Source of the DNA: CAXRDE01 sp964342365
GTDB taxonomy: Bacteria; Cyanobacteriota; Sericytochromatia; UBA7694
Assembly: GCA_964342365.1 (NCBI GenBank)
Contig: CAYFGW010000263.1
Location: 1-6,199 of the forward strand
Length of the DNA: 6,199 bases
Direction of reading: 5' to 3'
The position numbers and the translations under genes are program-made. This document shows positions 1-6,194 of the stretch, piece by piece. The notes under the pieces were generated by a model. It saw nothing but the letters and a program-made list of their open reading frames with translations. It did not search any database and was not told the DNA's origin. The first letter of the stretch is position 1; the number at the start of each line of letters is the position of its first letter.

Positions 1-78
1 TATATGCGCCGTCAAACAAACACCATCAACTACGGCAGCGACTTACCGCTGGCCCAGGGTATTAAGTTCGATATTTAA
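1..78 (+). CDS. C-terminal tail of an upstream gene (partial, 25 codons plus stop)
   Basis: Frame 1 is open from the first base and ends with TAA at 76-78. The visible residues are YMRRQTNTINYG followed by SDLPLAQGIKFDI. The last residues alternate polar and nonpolar (G-I-K-F-D-I), which would suit the closing beta-strand of an outer-membrane barrel protein such as a porin or TonB-dependent receptor. The C-terminal residue is Ile rather than the more usual Phe, and 25 residues are too few to name a family. A terminator-like hairpin starts about 20 bases after the stop, which supports this being a genuine gene end. The gene begins outside the window. Its function is not assigned. Confidence 0.55.
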   Translation, partial: YMRRQTNTINYGSDLPLAQGIKFDI

Positions 79-98
79 GCTTCCTCGCAAGCGAAGCT

Positions 99-150
99 AG
101 CAAAATGAAGCAGTCGATCCAAAAGGATCGGCTGTTTTGCTTTTATTTTA
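99..150 (+). terminator. Rho-independent terminator of the upstream gene
   Basis: CAGTCGATCC (111-120) pairs with GGATCGGCTG (125-134) over ten pairs with one G-U, closed by an AAAA loop. A T-rich tail follows (135-150). The stem can extend after a five-base bulge (106-110) because AGCAAAA (99-105) pairs with TTTTGCT (135-141). A smaller hairpin, AGCTTC (78-83) with GAAGCT (93-98), overlaps the stop codon of the upstream gene. Stem strength, loop, T tract and position just after a stop codon all fit an intrinsic terminator. The A/T symmetry could let it work on both strands. An alternative is that the long bulged stem is part of the transposon's left end. Confidence 0.75.
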
Positions 151-156
151 GGAGGT
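150..156 (+). promoter_or_regulatory. Orphan Shine-Dalgarno sequence (AGGAGGT)
   Basis: AGGAGGT is a near-perfect complement of the 16S rRNA 3' end. No ATG, GTG or TTG lies 4-14 bases downstream; the next bases are CTTTTCAGAGAATCC. The tnpB start at 241 is 85 bases away, so this site cannot serve it. The synthase start codon at 1479 has no comparable site in front of it. The simplest reading is that this was the ribosome binding site of the synthase gene before the element inserted. The sequence is short, and it touches the terminator's T tail, so chance occurrence remains possible. Confidence 0.5.
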
Positions 157-167
157 CTTTTCAGAGA

Positions 168-192
168 ATCCTCGGCGCTTTAGTTCCGGGAT
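168..192 (+). repeat. Imperfect hairpin at the element's left end
   Basis: ATCC-T-CGG (168-175, with T172 bulged) pairs with CCGGGAT (186-192) over seven pairs, leaving a loop that contains CTTTAG. Subterminal imperfect hairpins with a bulged base and TTTA-type loops are what Y1 transposases recognise at the ends of IS200/IS605 elements. The position, about 10 bases inside the presumed left boundary, is right for that role. Function is inferred from structure and family knowledge only. Confidence 0.5.
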
Positions 193-240
193 GAATCGAT
201 CCCTCGAACATGTTATTGTAATAAGAGAGAAAAGCATACA

Positions 241-1449
241 ATGATCGTCAACAAAGCATACAAATGTCGTGTTTATCCCACACCTGAGCAAGAAGTGTTC
301 TTAAATAAGCACTTCGGCTCTGTACGTTTTGTATATAATCGTTTACTTCATGCTCGACAAAAATCCTACCAAAACGGTGGTAAACTATCAGGCCGAGATG
401 CCAAAAAGTTAATTCCAGTCTGGAAAAGACAAGCAGAAACCGCATGGCTAAAAGAAGTAAATTCTCAATCACTTCAACAAGCTTCCCTTGACCTTGAGGA
501 AGCGTATCAGAGGTTTTTTAAGAAGCAGGCAAGCTATCCACGGTTTAAGAAGAAAAACGGTAAAAATACTTTTCATGTACCTCAATACTTTTCCGTTGAC
601 CCCGACAAGCAAACCCTCCAAATTCCGAAACTGAAATCCCTCCTCAAAATCAAAATGCACCGTGAATTTGGCCACATCAAAAAATGGTGTAGCCTTACAT
701 TCTCTAAAACACCCACAGGAAAATACTTTGTTTCGATATTGGTTGAAGAAGAAATTCCTGAACCCAAAGCATTACCACGTGAGCTTGTGGGGTTGGATCT
801 GGGACTAAAACATTTTGTTACGACTTCATCGGGTGAGAAAATCGACTCACCCAAGTACCTCAAAAAGCAGCAGAAGCGTTTAAAACGTGCGCAAAGAAGC
901 CTTGCTAAAAAGAAGAAGGGTTCTCGTAATAGAAAGAAACAACGTAAAAAGGTTGCACGACTTCATGAGAAGGTAAGTAACCAGCGTAAAGACTTTTTAC
1001 ACAAGTTAAGTCATAAATTCGTTCTCGAAAACCAAGAGATATTTATCGAAGACTTGAATGTTAAAAGCATGATGAAGAATCGTAGACTGGCTGGCTCCAT
1101 AGGAGATAGCGGATGGTCTGAGTTTGTACGTCAGTTGAGGTACAAGTGTTTGTGGCACGGGAGAAAGCTGACCCGGATTGGTCGGTTTGCTCCTTCGAGT
1201 AAAATGTGTTCAAGTTGTGGAGAGGTGAAGCGAGACTTGTCGTTGTCCGAGAGGACGTGGACGTGTTCTGGCTGTGGCTCTAAGCATGACCGAGACATAA
1301 ATGCGGCACTCAATATAGTGCAGATAGGACTGGACGAGTCCGACATTAAGCCTGTGGAGAGATGTTCCGCTGCAATGCCCTTACGGGCGGCGCAAGAACG
1401 CTCTGTGAAGCAGGAATCTCTCGCATCTTTACGATGCTCGGTATTTTAA
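241..1449 (+). CDS. tnpB: RNA-guided nuclease TnpB (IS200/IS605 OrfB family), intact
   Basis: This 402-residue protein has the normal length and order for TnpB. The N-terminus (NKAYKCRVYPTPEQ, then FGSVRFVYN) is the standard OrfB start and supports the ATG at 241; the only ribosome-site candidate is a weak purine-rich stretch, GAGAGAAAAG (225-234). Residues 205-245 form a very basic Lys/Arg-rich segment. RuvC-I is GLDLGLKHF with D186; RuvC-II is IFIEDLN with E270; RuvC-III is HDRDINAALN with D352. The zinc finger is CSSC (323-326) plus CSGC (342-345). All catalytic and metal-binding residues are present. TnpB proteins use an omegaRNA made from the element's own 3' end to cut DNA that matches the flank beside a short adjacent motif, helping the element persist after excision. 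The last ~30 codons overlap that presumed RNA. The TAA (1447-1449) overlaps an ATG (1449-1451) in the synthase frame. I see no frameshift or missing motif. Confidence 0.93.
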   Translation: MIVNKAYKCRVYPTPEQEVFLNKHFGSVRFVYNRLLHARQKSYQNGGKLSGRDAKKLIPVWKRQAETAWLKEVNSQSLQQASLDLEEAYQRFFKKQASYPRFKKKNGKNTFHVPQYFSVDPDKQTLQIPKLKSLLKIKMHREFGHIKKWCSLTFSKTPTGKYFVSILVEEEIPEPKALPRELVGLDLGLKHFVTTSSGEKIDSPKYLKKQQKRLKRAQRSLAKKKKGSRNRKKQRKKVARLHEKVSNQRKDFLHKLSHKFVLENQEIFIEDLNVKSMMKNRRLAGSIGDSGWSEFVRQLRYKCLWHGRKLTRIGRFAPSSKMCSSCGEVKRDLSLSERTWTCSGCGSKHDRDINAALNIVQIGLDESDIKPVERCSAAMPLRAAQERSVKQESLASLRCSVF

Positions 1450-1486
1450 TGCCGAGAGAACGTCACTATGCTGAATGCATGAATAC
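1365..1486 (+). ncRNA. Presumed omegaRNA (reRNA) scaffold plus guide; boundaries approximate
   Basis: In known TnpB systems the guide RNA overlaps the 3' end of tnpB, ends its scaffold at the element's right end, and takes its 3' guide from the flanking DNA. Here the matching segment contains three hairpins: GCCC (1377-1380) with GGGC (1385-1388) around TTAC, GCATC (1423-1427) with GATGC (1433-1437), and CTCGGTAT (1437-1444) with ATGCCGAG (1449-1456) around TTTA. The GTGAAGCAGGAATC stretch (1405-1418) before the hairpins is a familiar tnpB 3'-end sequence. The guide would start at 1467 and read TATGCTGAATGCATGA onward. The 5' end of the RNA cannot be read from the sequence; the start given is only an estimate. 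Confidence 0.5.
1417..1459 (+). repeat. Right-end compound hairpin with two TTTA-type loops
   Basis: An outer pairing TCTCTCG (1417-1423) with CGAGAGA (1453-1459) can enclose two inner hairpins. The first is GCATC/GATGC (1423-1437) with loop TTTAC. The second is CTCGGTAT/ATGCCGAG (1437-1456), eight pairs with one G-U and a TTTA loop. The outer stem and the second inner stem share bases, so they are alternatives rather than simultaneous. The usual right end in this family is a single TTTA-loop hairpin. The tnpB stop codon lies within the second hairpin, spanning its loop and 3' arm (1447-1449). Confidence 0.65.
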
Positions 1487-4400
1487 TTCTTTTTCGTCTT
1501 TTAATGCTTTACTCCAGTGGCGGGCGCAGGAACATCCTGACAAGATGGCCTTTCGCTACTTTCCCGATGGCGAAAACGAAAGTACAACACTCACCTATGG
1601 ACAACTCCACGAGCGGGCCTGTACGCTGGGCAACCATCTACAGCAAAAGTTTCCCACCGACACCCGCCTGCTCCTGCTTTACCCCCCGGGACTGGACTTT
1701 ATTGTGGCGTTTGTGGGGTGCCTGTATGCGGGCATGGTACCCGTTCCCGCTTATCCGCCGGAGCCTCACCGACTGGCCCACACCCTGAAGCGGTTAAAAA
1801 AAATCATTCAGAATGCGCAATCTCCCGCGGTACTCACACTGGGAACCCTCGCAGAGCAGGCCAAATCCCTGACGGCGGTAACCTGGCTGGCCACAGATAC
1901 GCTCTCACCTGCACCTGACTGGCAACCCGTGGAGCGCAAAGGAGAGGATCTGGCTTTTTTACAATATACGTCGGGTTCCACGGGGGATCCCAAAGGCGTT
2001 ATGATCACCCATAAAAACCTGCTGGTCAACGAAGCCATGATTCAGGAGGCTTTTGAGCACAAAGAGCAGGAGCCGGTGCTGGTATGCTGGGTGCCTTTTT
2101 ACCACGACATGGGATTGGTCGGCCATCTTTTACAATCCCTTTTTGTAGGCGGAGAAACCCTGATTATGCCGCCGGTGGCCTTTCTCAAGAAGCCCCTGCG
2201 CTGGTTGCAAATGATCTCAAAATACCGCGCCACCTCCACAGGTGCGCCCAATTTTGCTTATGATCTCTGCGTGCGCAAAATTACGCCTGCAGAGCGAGAT
2301 GCGCTGGATTTATCTTCGCTGCGATTGTCTCTGAACGGTGCAGAGCCCATACAAGCGGATACCATCAGGCGTTTTATTGATTACTTTGCGCCCTGTGGTT
2401 ACGATCCCCACACCATGTATCCCGCCTACGGCATGGCAGAAGCCACCGTATTTATTAGTGGCAGCCTGCGACAACGTCGCCCCGAATACCTGCCCCTCGA
2501 TACTGAAGCGCTGGCTCAGGGGCGGGTGGTTTCAGCCGATGCTACAGACTCTTCCCAAACCACGACCCTGGTGAGTTCTGGACAGGCCTGGCAAGCCGAA
2601 AAGATCTGCGTGGTGGATCCCGATACCCTGAAGCTCCTGCCCGATAATCGGGTGGGTGAAATCTGGTTGCAGGGCCCCCATATTGCCAGCGGTTACTGGC
2701 AGCGTCCTGAAGAAACCGCCCACGCTTTTGGAGCCACCCTGCCCGGAGAAAGCGGCTCCTTTTGTCGTACCGGAGATCTGGGTTTTTTGCGAGACGGGCA
2801 GATTTATGTCACCGGTAGACAAAAAGACCTGATTATTGTGCGCGGCCGCAATATTTACCCCCAGGATCTGGAACGCTCCGCCGACCGCCTTTCGGCAAGG
2901 TTTCCGGCCCTTCGCCCGGGCTGTGGCGTGGCTTTTGGACATGATGATGCCAACGGTAGTGAAAGCGTGGTGTTTTTACAAGAAGTTCATCTCCGCGCTC
3001 TACAAGACCTGCCAGAATCCCGGTGGCCAGAACGACTCGCGGAAATCAGCGCCGCCCTTCAGCACACCCTGACCCTGCAACACGATATTCCTCTCAAAGA
3101 AGTCGTTCTGCTGCAACCGGGGACGCTGCCCAAGACCTCCAGTGGCAAGTTGATGCGTCAAAACGCACGGCAGGCCTACGGCCGCAATTTCTCAGACAGT
3201 GCTATCAACCCCCTTAAGATCCAACCTACCGAAGCTCCCACGGTCGTTACCTCTGAGAATGTTATTACCGCTCAGGAATTATTGGAGTGGATCAATCGCG
3301 AAACCCGTCAGAATCTACCCGGCTTACCGCTTGATAAGAACTTCAAAGCCCTCGGATTGGATTCGGTACGCAGCGTGAGTCTGGTGGCGGAGTTGGAAAC
3401 CCTCAGCGGCCGTTCACTGCCTGATACCCTGCTTTGGGAATACAGCACCCCGCGACAATTGCTCCAATACCTCAATGATGCGCCTAAAGAACAGGCTCCA
3501 CAAGCCGCTGAAGTTCACACTAAAGACGCTACTCAAGACACTGAAAAAATCGCGATTATCGGCATGTCCCTCCGCCTGCCCGCAGGGCGCAGCCCGGAAG
3601 GCGAACTTCAGGACCTGCGCACCCCTCAGGCCCTGTGGGACTTTTTATGCGCCGGTGGCGACGGCATCAGTGAAATTCCTCTGAAGCACTGGCGCTGGGA
3701 TCAGCAGGCTATTTTTGATTCCAGAAAGGGCACCCCGGGAAAAAGCTATGCCGCCCACGGCGGTTTCTTAAAAGACGTGGAACACTTTGATGCGGGATTT
3801 TTCCAGATTTCTCCGGCGGAGGCTCTGCACATGGATCCCCAGCAGCGCCTGCTGCTTGAGTTGGCCTGGGAAGCTTTTGAATCGGCCCACTTACTGCCCG
3901 GAGACTATGTGGATAGTGATACGGGCGTATTTGTAGGGCTTTCCAATCAGGATTACAGCCTGCGCAATATGCACGGCAGCCCCGAACAAATCAGCCATTA
4001 TAGCGGTACAGGAGTTTCCCCGGCGGTAGCAGCAGGACGCATTGCTTACGCCCTGGGATTACAGGGACCCGCCATGACCCTGGACACCGCCTGCTCTTCA
4101 GCACTGGTGGCCGTCCATCAGGCCTGCCAAAGTCTGCGCGCGGGAGAATCCGGCCTGGCCCTGGCCGGAGGGGTTAATCTGATACTGTCGCCTGAGGCCC
4201 ACATCTACTTTTCTCAGGTGGAAGCCCTGTCACCGGAAGGGCACTGCCAAACTTTCTCAGAAAACGCCAACGGTTTTGTGCGCAGCGAGGGCGGCGGCTT
4301 TGTGATGCTCCAACGCCTGAGCGACGCCCGGGCCGCAGGTCATAAGGTGCTGGCAGTGATTGAGAGCAGTGCTCTGAACCATGATGGACACAGCAACGGA

Positions 4401-6194
4401 CTCATGGCTCCCAGCGCCAAAGCCCAGCGCAAACTGCTGCAAAAAGCCTTACAAGCCAGTGCTTTTGAACCCCATAACATCGATTTTGTAGAGACCCACG
4501 GCACCGGTACTCCCGTGGGGGATCCCATTGAGGTACAGGCCCTGCACGATGTGCTGATCACTCCAAACAGAGAACGTCCCCTTTATCTGGGGGCCATCCG
4601 CAGCAATCTGGGCCACTTAGAAAGTGCCGCCGGGCTCACCAGCCTGCTTAAAACCGTGTTGGTCTTACAGCATCAGCAAATCCCCCCCAATCTCAACAGT
4701 GAACCGCTGAACCCTCGCTTACCCGTCCATGCACAGCTGAAATTTCCCACAGAAAACATTCTGACGCCTGTAGATATGGCAGGCGTATCTTCTTTTGGTT
4801 TTAGCGGCACCAACGCCCATATCTTGCTAAGCCCTTCAGAGCGGGCGGGCAGCACCACAGAACAGACGCCTTCAGAAAAGAGGGTTCCCCTGTTATTTTC
4901 TGCCCATAACCCTCAAACGCTGAACGCCCGTTTGCACCAGTTTCACCACTGGCTGACTCACCACACGCCCACTAAAAAAGCCCACTCCCAACGCAAACTG
5001 CACCAACTGGCCCTCACCTTGAACCAGCACAGAACGGCCATGTCTTATGTACAAAGCTTTACCGTAGAGCATCTCGAACAGCTCCAATCAGAACTGGCCC
5101 TTCGCCTGGATCACGATGTAAACACTCACCTTCAGCCCACACCTGCCCTCTCTGAATCCAAAGTGGTTTTTGTGTTTCCCGGCCAGGGCGGTCAATGGCA
5201 GGGCATGGGACAAACCCTGCTCAAGAGCAACACAACTTTTGCGCAAACACTACAAACCCTTGAACCTTATGTACAACAAGAAGCGGGATGGGGTCTGATA
5301 GAGACCCTGCAGCACCCCACCTCCGAAAACTTTGATGATCTGACTATCGTTCAGCCCCTCATTTTTGCGATTCAGGTAGGATTGGCTGCCTGCTGGAAAG
5401 ACAAAGGCGTTGAGCCAGATCTGGTGATAGGGCACAGCATGGGAGAAGTGGCTGCAGCCTGTGTGGCGGGAAGGCTATCGCTGGAAACCGGGATAAAAAT
5501 CATGTGCCGTCGCAGCCGATGTCTGAGTCAGACAAAAGGAGGCATGCTGGTGACCGGTTTATCCGCAGAAGCGATAACCCAACGACTTGATACACCGCAG
5601 CGCACTCAGGAACTGGCCATTGCCGCATATAACAGTCCCGAATCCACGGTGGTGGCGGGCGCTCCGGAGGCCATTGCGGAGCTTGAGCAGGAACTCACCG
5701 CAGAAGGCATTTTTTGTCGCCCGGTCAGGGTGCGAGCTGCCTCCCATGCACCGGGAGTAGAACCTATGAAATCAGAACTGCTTCAGGAACTCAAAGATTT
5801 GCCCACGGATTCTGGCTCTGTGCCCATGATATCCACCGTGACTGGAGATCTGCTAGATGCAACCGAGGCCCTGGATGCCCATTACTGGTACAACAATTTA
5901 CGGCAACCCGTACATTTTATGCAGGCGGTGTCCAGCGCATTGAAAGCCGGAGGACACGTGTTTATTGAAATAAACAGCCATCCGCTGCTCCTCAAAATGG
6001 TCAAAGAAATTGCTCACATTCACGGTAATGAAGTGCGCACCGTTGCCTCCGGACGCAAGGGTCAGGCGGAAGATCGGGTGTTTTGGCAGGGACTGAATCA
6101 GTATATGATGGCCACAGGACGAACCATCACCATGAAGGCTTCCTATTCCAATTTACCGCACGGGGGGTTAGCGCTTTTGCATTTGCCCCCTTAG
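1479..6194 (+). CDS. Fatty-acyl-AMP ligase / type I polyketide synthase (FAAL-ACP-KS-AT), 3' end doubtful
   Basis: Counted from ATG 1479 the product has 1571 residues. FAAL, about 1-570: TSGSTGDPKG (164-173), YGMAE (317-321), RTGD (430-433), GRQKDLIIVRGRNIYPQDLE (446-465), and KTSSGK with Lys557. ACP, about 595-670: GLDSV with phosphopantetheine Ser629. KS, about 690-1120: Cys872 in DTACSS, His1007 in THGTGT, His1046 in NLGH. AT, about 1228-1520: GQGGQW (1235-1240), Ser1320 in GHSMGE, Arg1345 in CRRSR, AASH with His1423. Predicted role: activate a fatty acid as acyl-AMP, load it on the ACP, and extend it once with a malonyl-type unit in the cytoplasm. FAAL-ACP-KS-AT starts both olefin synthases and lipopeptide lines, so the product is open. 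ATG 1479 is preferred because the FAAL homology (FNALLQWRAQEHPDKMAF) follows at once; ATG 1449 would add ten residues encoded largely by the transposon end. The start has no good ribosome site. The frame ends at TAG 6192-6194 in the post-AT linker; no KR, second ACP or release domain is seen. Confidence 0.9.
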   Translation: MNTSFSSFNALLQWRAQEHPDKMAFRYFPDGENESTTLTYGQLHERACTLGNHLQQKFPTDTRLLLLYPPGLDFIVAFVGCLYAGMVPVPAYPPEPHRLAHTLKRLKKIIQNAQSPAVLTLGTLAEQAKSLTAVTWLATDTLSPAPDWQPVERKGEDLAFLQYTSGSTGDPKGVMITHKNLLVNEAMIQEAFEHKEQEPVLVCWVPFYHDMGLVGHLLQSLFVGGETLIMPPVAFLKKPLRWLQMISKYRATSTGAPNFAYDLCVRKITPAERDALDLSSLRLSLNGAEPIQADTIRRFIDYFAPCGYDPHTMYPAYGMAEATVFISGSLRQRRPEYLPLDTEALAQGRVVSADATDSSQTTTLVSSGQAWQAEKICVVDPDTLKLLPDNRVGEIWLQGPHIASGYWQRPEETAHAFGATLPGESGSFCRTGDLGFLRDGQIYVTGRQKDLIIVRGRNIYPQDLERSADRLSARFPALRPGCGVAFGHDDANGSESVVFLQEVHLRALQDLPESRWPERLAEISAALQHTLTLQHDIPLKEVVLLQPGTLPKTSSGKLMRQNARQAYGRNFSDSAINPLKIQPTEAPTVVTSENVITAQELLEWINRETRQNLPGLPLDKNFKALGLDSVRSVSLVAELETLSGRSLPDTLLWEYSTPRQLLQYLNDAPKEQAPQAAEVHTKDATQDTEKIAIIGMSLRLPAGRSPEGELQDLRTPQALWDFLCAGGDGISEIPLKHWRWDQQAIFDSRKGTPGKSYAAHGGFLKDVEHFDAGFFQISPAEALHMDPQQRLLLELAWEAFESAHLLPGDYVDSDTGVFVGLSNQDYSLRNMHGSPEQISHYSGTGVSPAVAAGRIAYALGLQGPAMTLDTACSSALVAVHQACQSLRAGESGLALAGGVNLILSPEAHIYFSQVEALSPEGHCQTFSENANGFVRSEGGGFVMLQRLSDARAAGHKVLAVIESSALNHDGHSNGLMAPSAKAQRKLLQKALQASAFEPHNIDFVETHGTGTPVGDPIEVQALHDVLITPNRERPLYLGAIRSNLGHLESAAGLTSLLKTVLVLQHQQIPPNLNSEPLNPRLPVHAQLKFPTENILTPVDMAGVSSFGFSGTNAHILLSPSERAGSTTEQTPSEKRVPLLFSAHNPQTLNARLHQFHHWLTHHTPTKKAHSQRKLHQLALTLNQHRTAMSYVQSFTVEHLEQLQSELALRLDHDVNTHLQPTPALSESKVVFVFPGQGGQWQGMGQTLLKSNTTFAQTLQTLEPYVQQEAGWGLIETLQHPTSENFDDLTIVQPLIFAIQVGLAACWKDKGVEPDLVIGHSMGEVAAACVAGRLSLETGIKIMCRRSRCLSQTKGGMLVTGLSAEAITQRLDTPQRTQELAIAAYNSPESTVVAGAPEAIAELEQELTAEGIFCRPVRVRAASHAPGVEPMKSELLQELKDLPTDSGSVPMISTVTGDLLDATEALDAHYWYNNLRQPVHFMQAVSSALKAGGHVFIEINSHPLLLKMVKEIAHIHGNEVRTVASGRKGQAEDRVFWQGLNQYMMATGRTITMKASYSNLPHGGLALLHLPP

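Larger units (their letters stand above)
157..1466 (+). mobile_element. IS200/IS605-type, tnpB-only element (IS1341-like); ends approximate
   Basis: The element carries a single gene, tnpB, and no Y1 transposase (tnpA), so it would depend on a tnpA elsewhere. The right end is the better defined one. A TTTA-loop hairpin finishes at 1456 and the sequence GAGAGAACGTCAC follows, resembling the GGGAGTATGTCAA-type ends typical of this group; the cut is predicted after TCAC at 1466. The left end lies somewhere between 157 and 167, ahead of the CTTTAG-loop hairpin at 168-192. Elements of this family make no target duplication, so none is expected. The region is visibly more A/T-rich and lysine-rich than the synthase gene beside it, which fits separate ancestry. 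Confidence 0.7.

Noticed and set aside
213..224. TTATT-GT-AATAA inverted repeat before tnpB as a possible operator
   Set aside because: Five-base A/T arms with a two-base gap are common by chance in A/T-rich sequence, and no promoter can be placed around it.
225..231. GAGAGAA shared with the right end (1454-1460) as a possible terminal direct repeat
   Set aside because: Seven purine-rich bases, and the left copy is well inside the element next to the tnpB start; chance similarity is more likely.
248..863. Minus-strand open frames opposite tnpB
   Set aside because: They run antisense through an intact, motif-complete tnpB and their translations show no recognisable domain.
1362..1478. Upstream extension of the synthase frame to ATG 1362 (39 extra residues)
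   Set aside because: It lies inside the tnpB 3' end and omegaRNA region in another frame; the residues show no FAAL homology, and homology begins right after ATG 1479.
2532..2942. 136-residue minus-strand open frame within the FAAL region
   Set aside because: It is the complement of strongly conserved FAAL motifs; open antisense frames are expected in G/C-rich coding DNA.
6161..6194. Genuine C-terminus of a naturally short FAAL-ACP-KS-AT protein
   Set aside because: Not fully excluded, but the stop interrupts a recognisable linker motif rather than following a domain, which is unusual for a real end.
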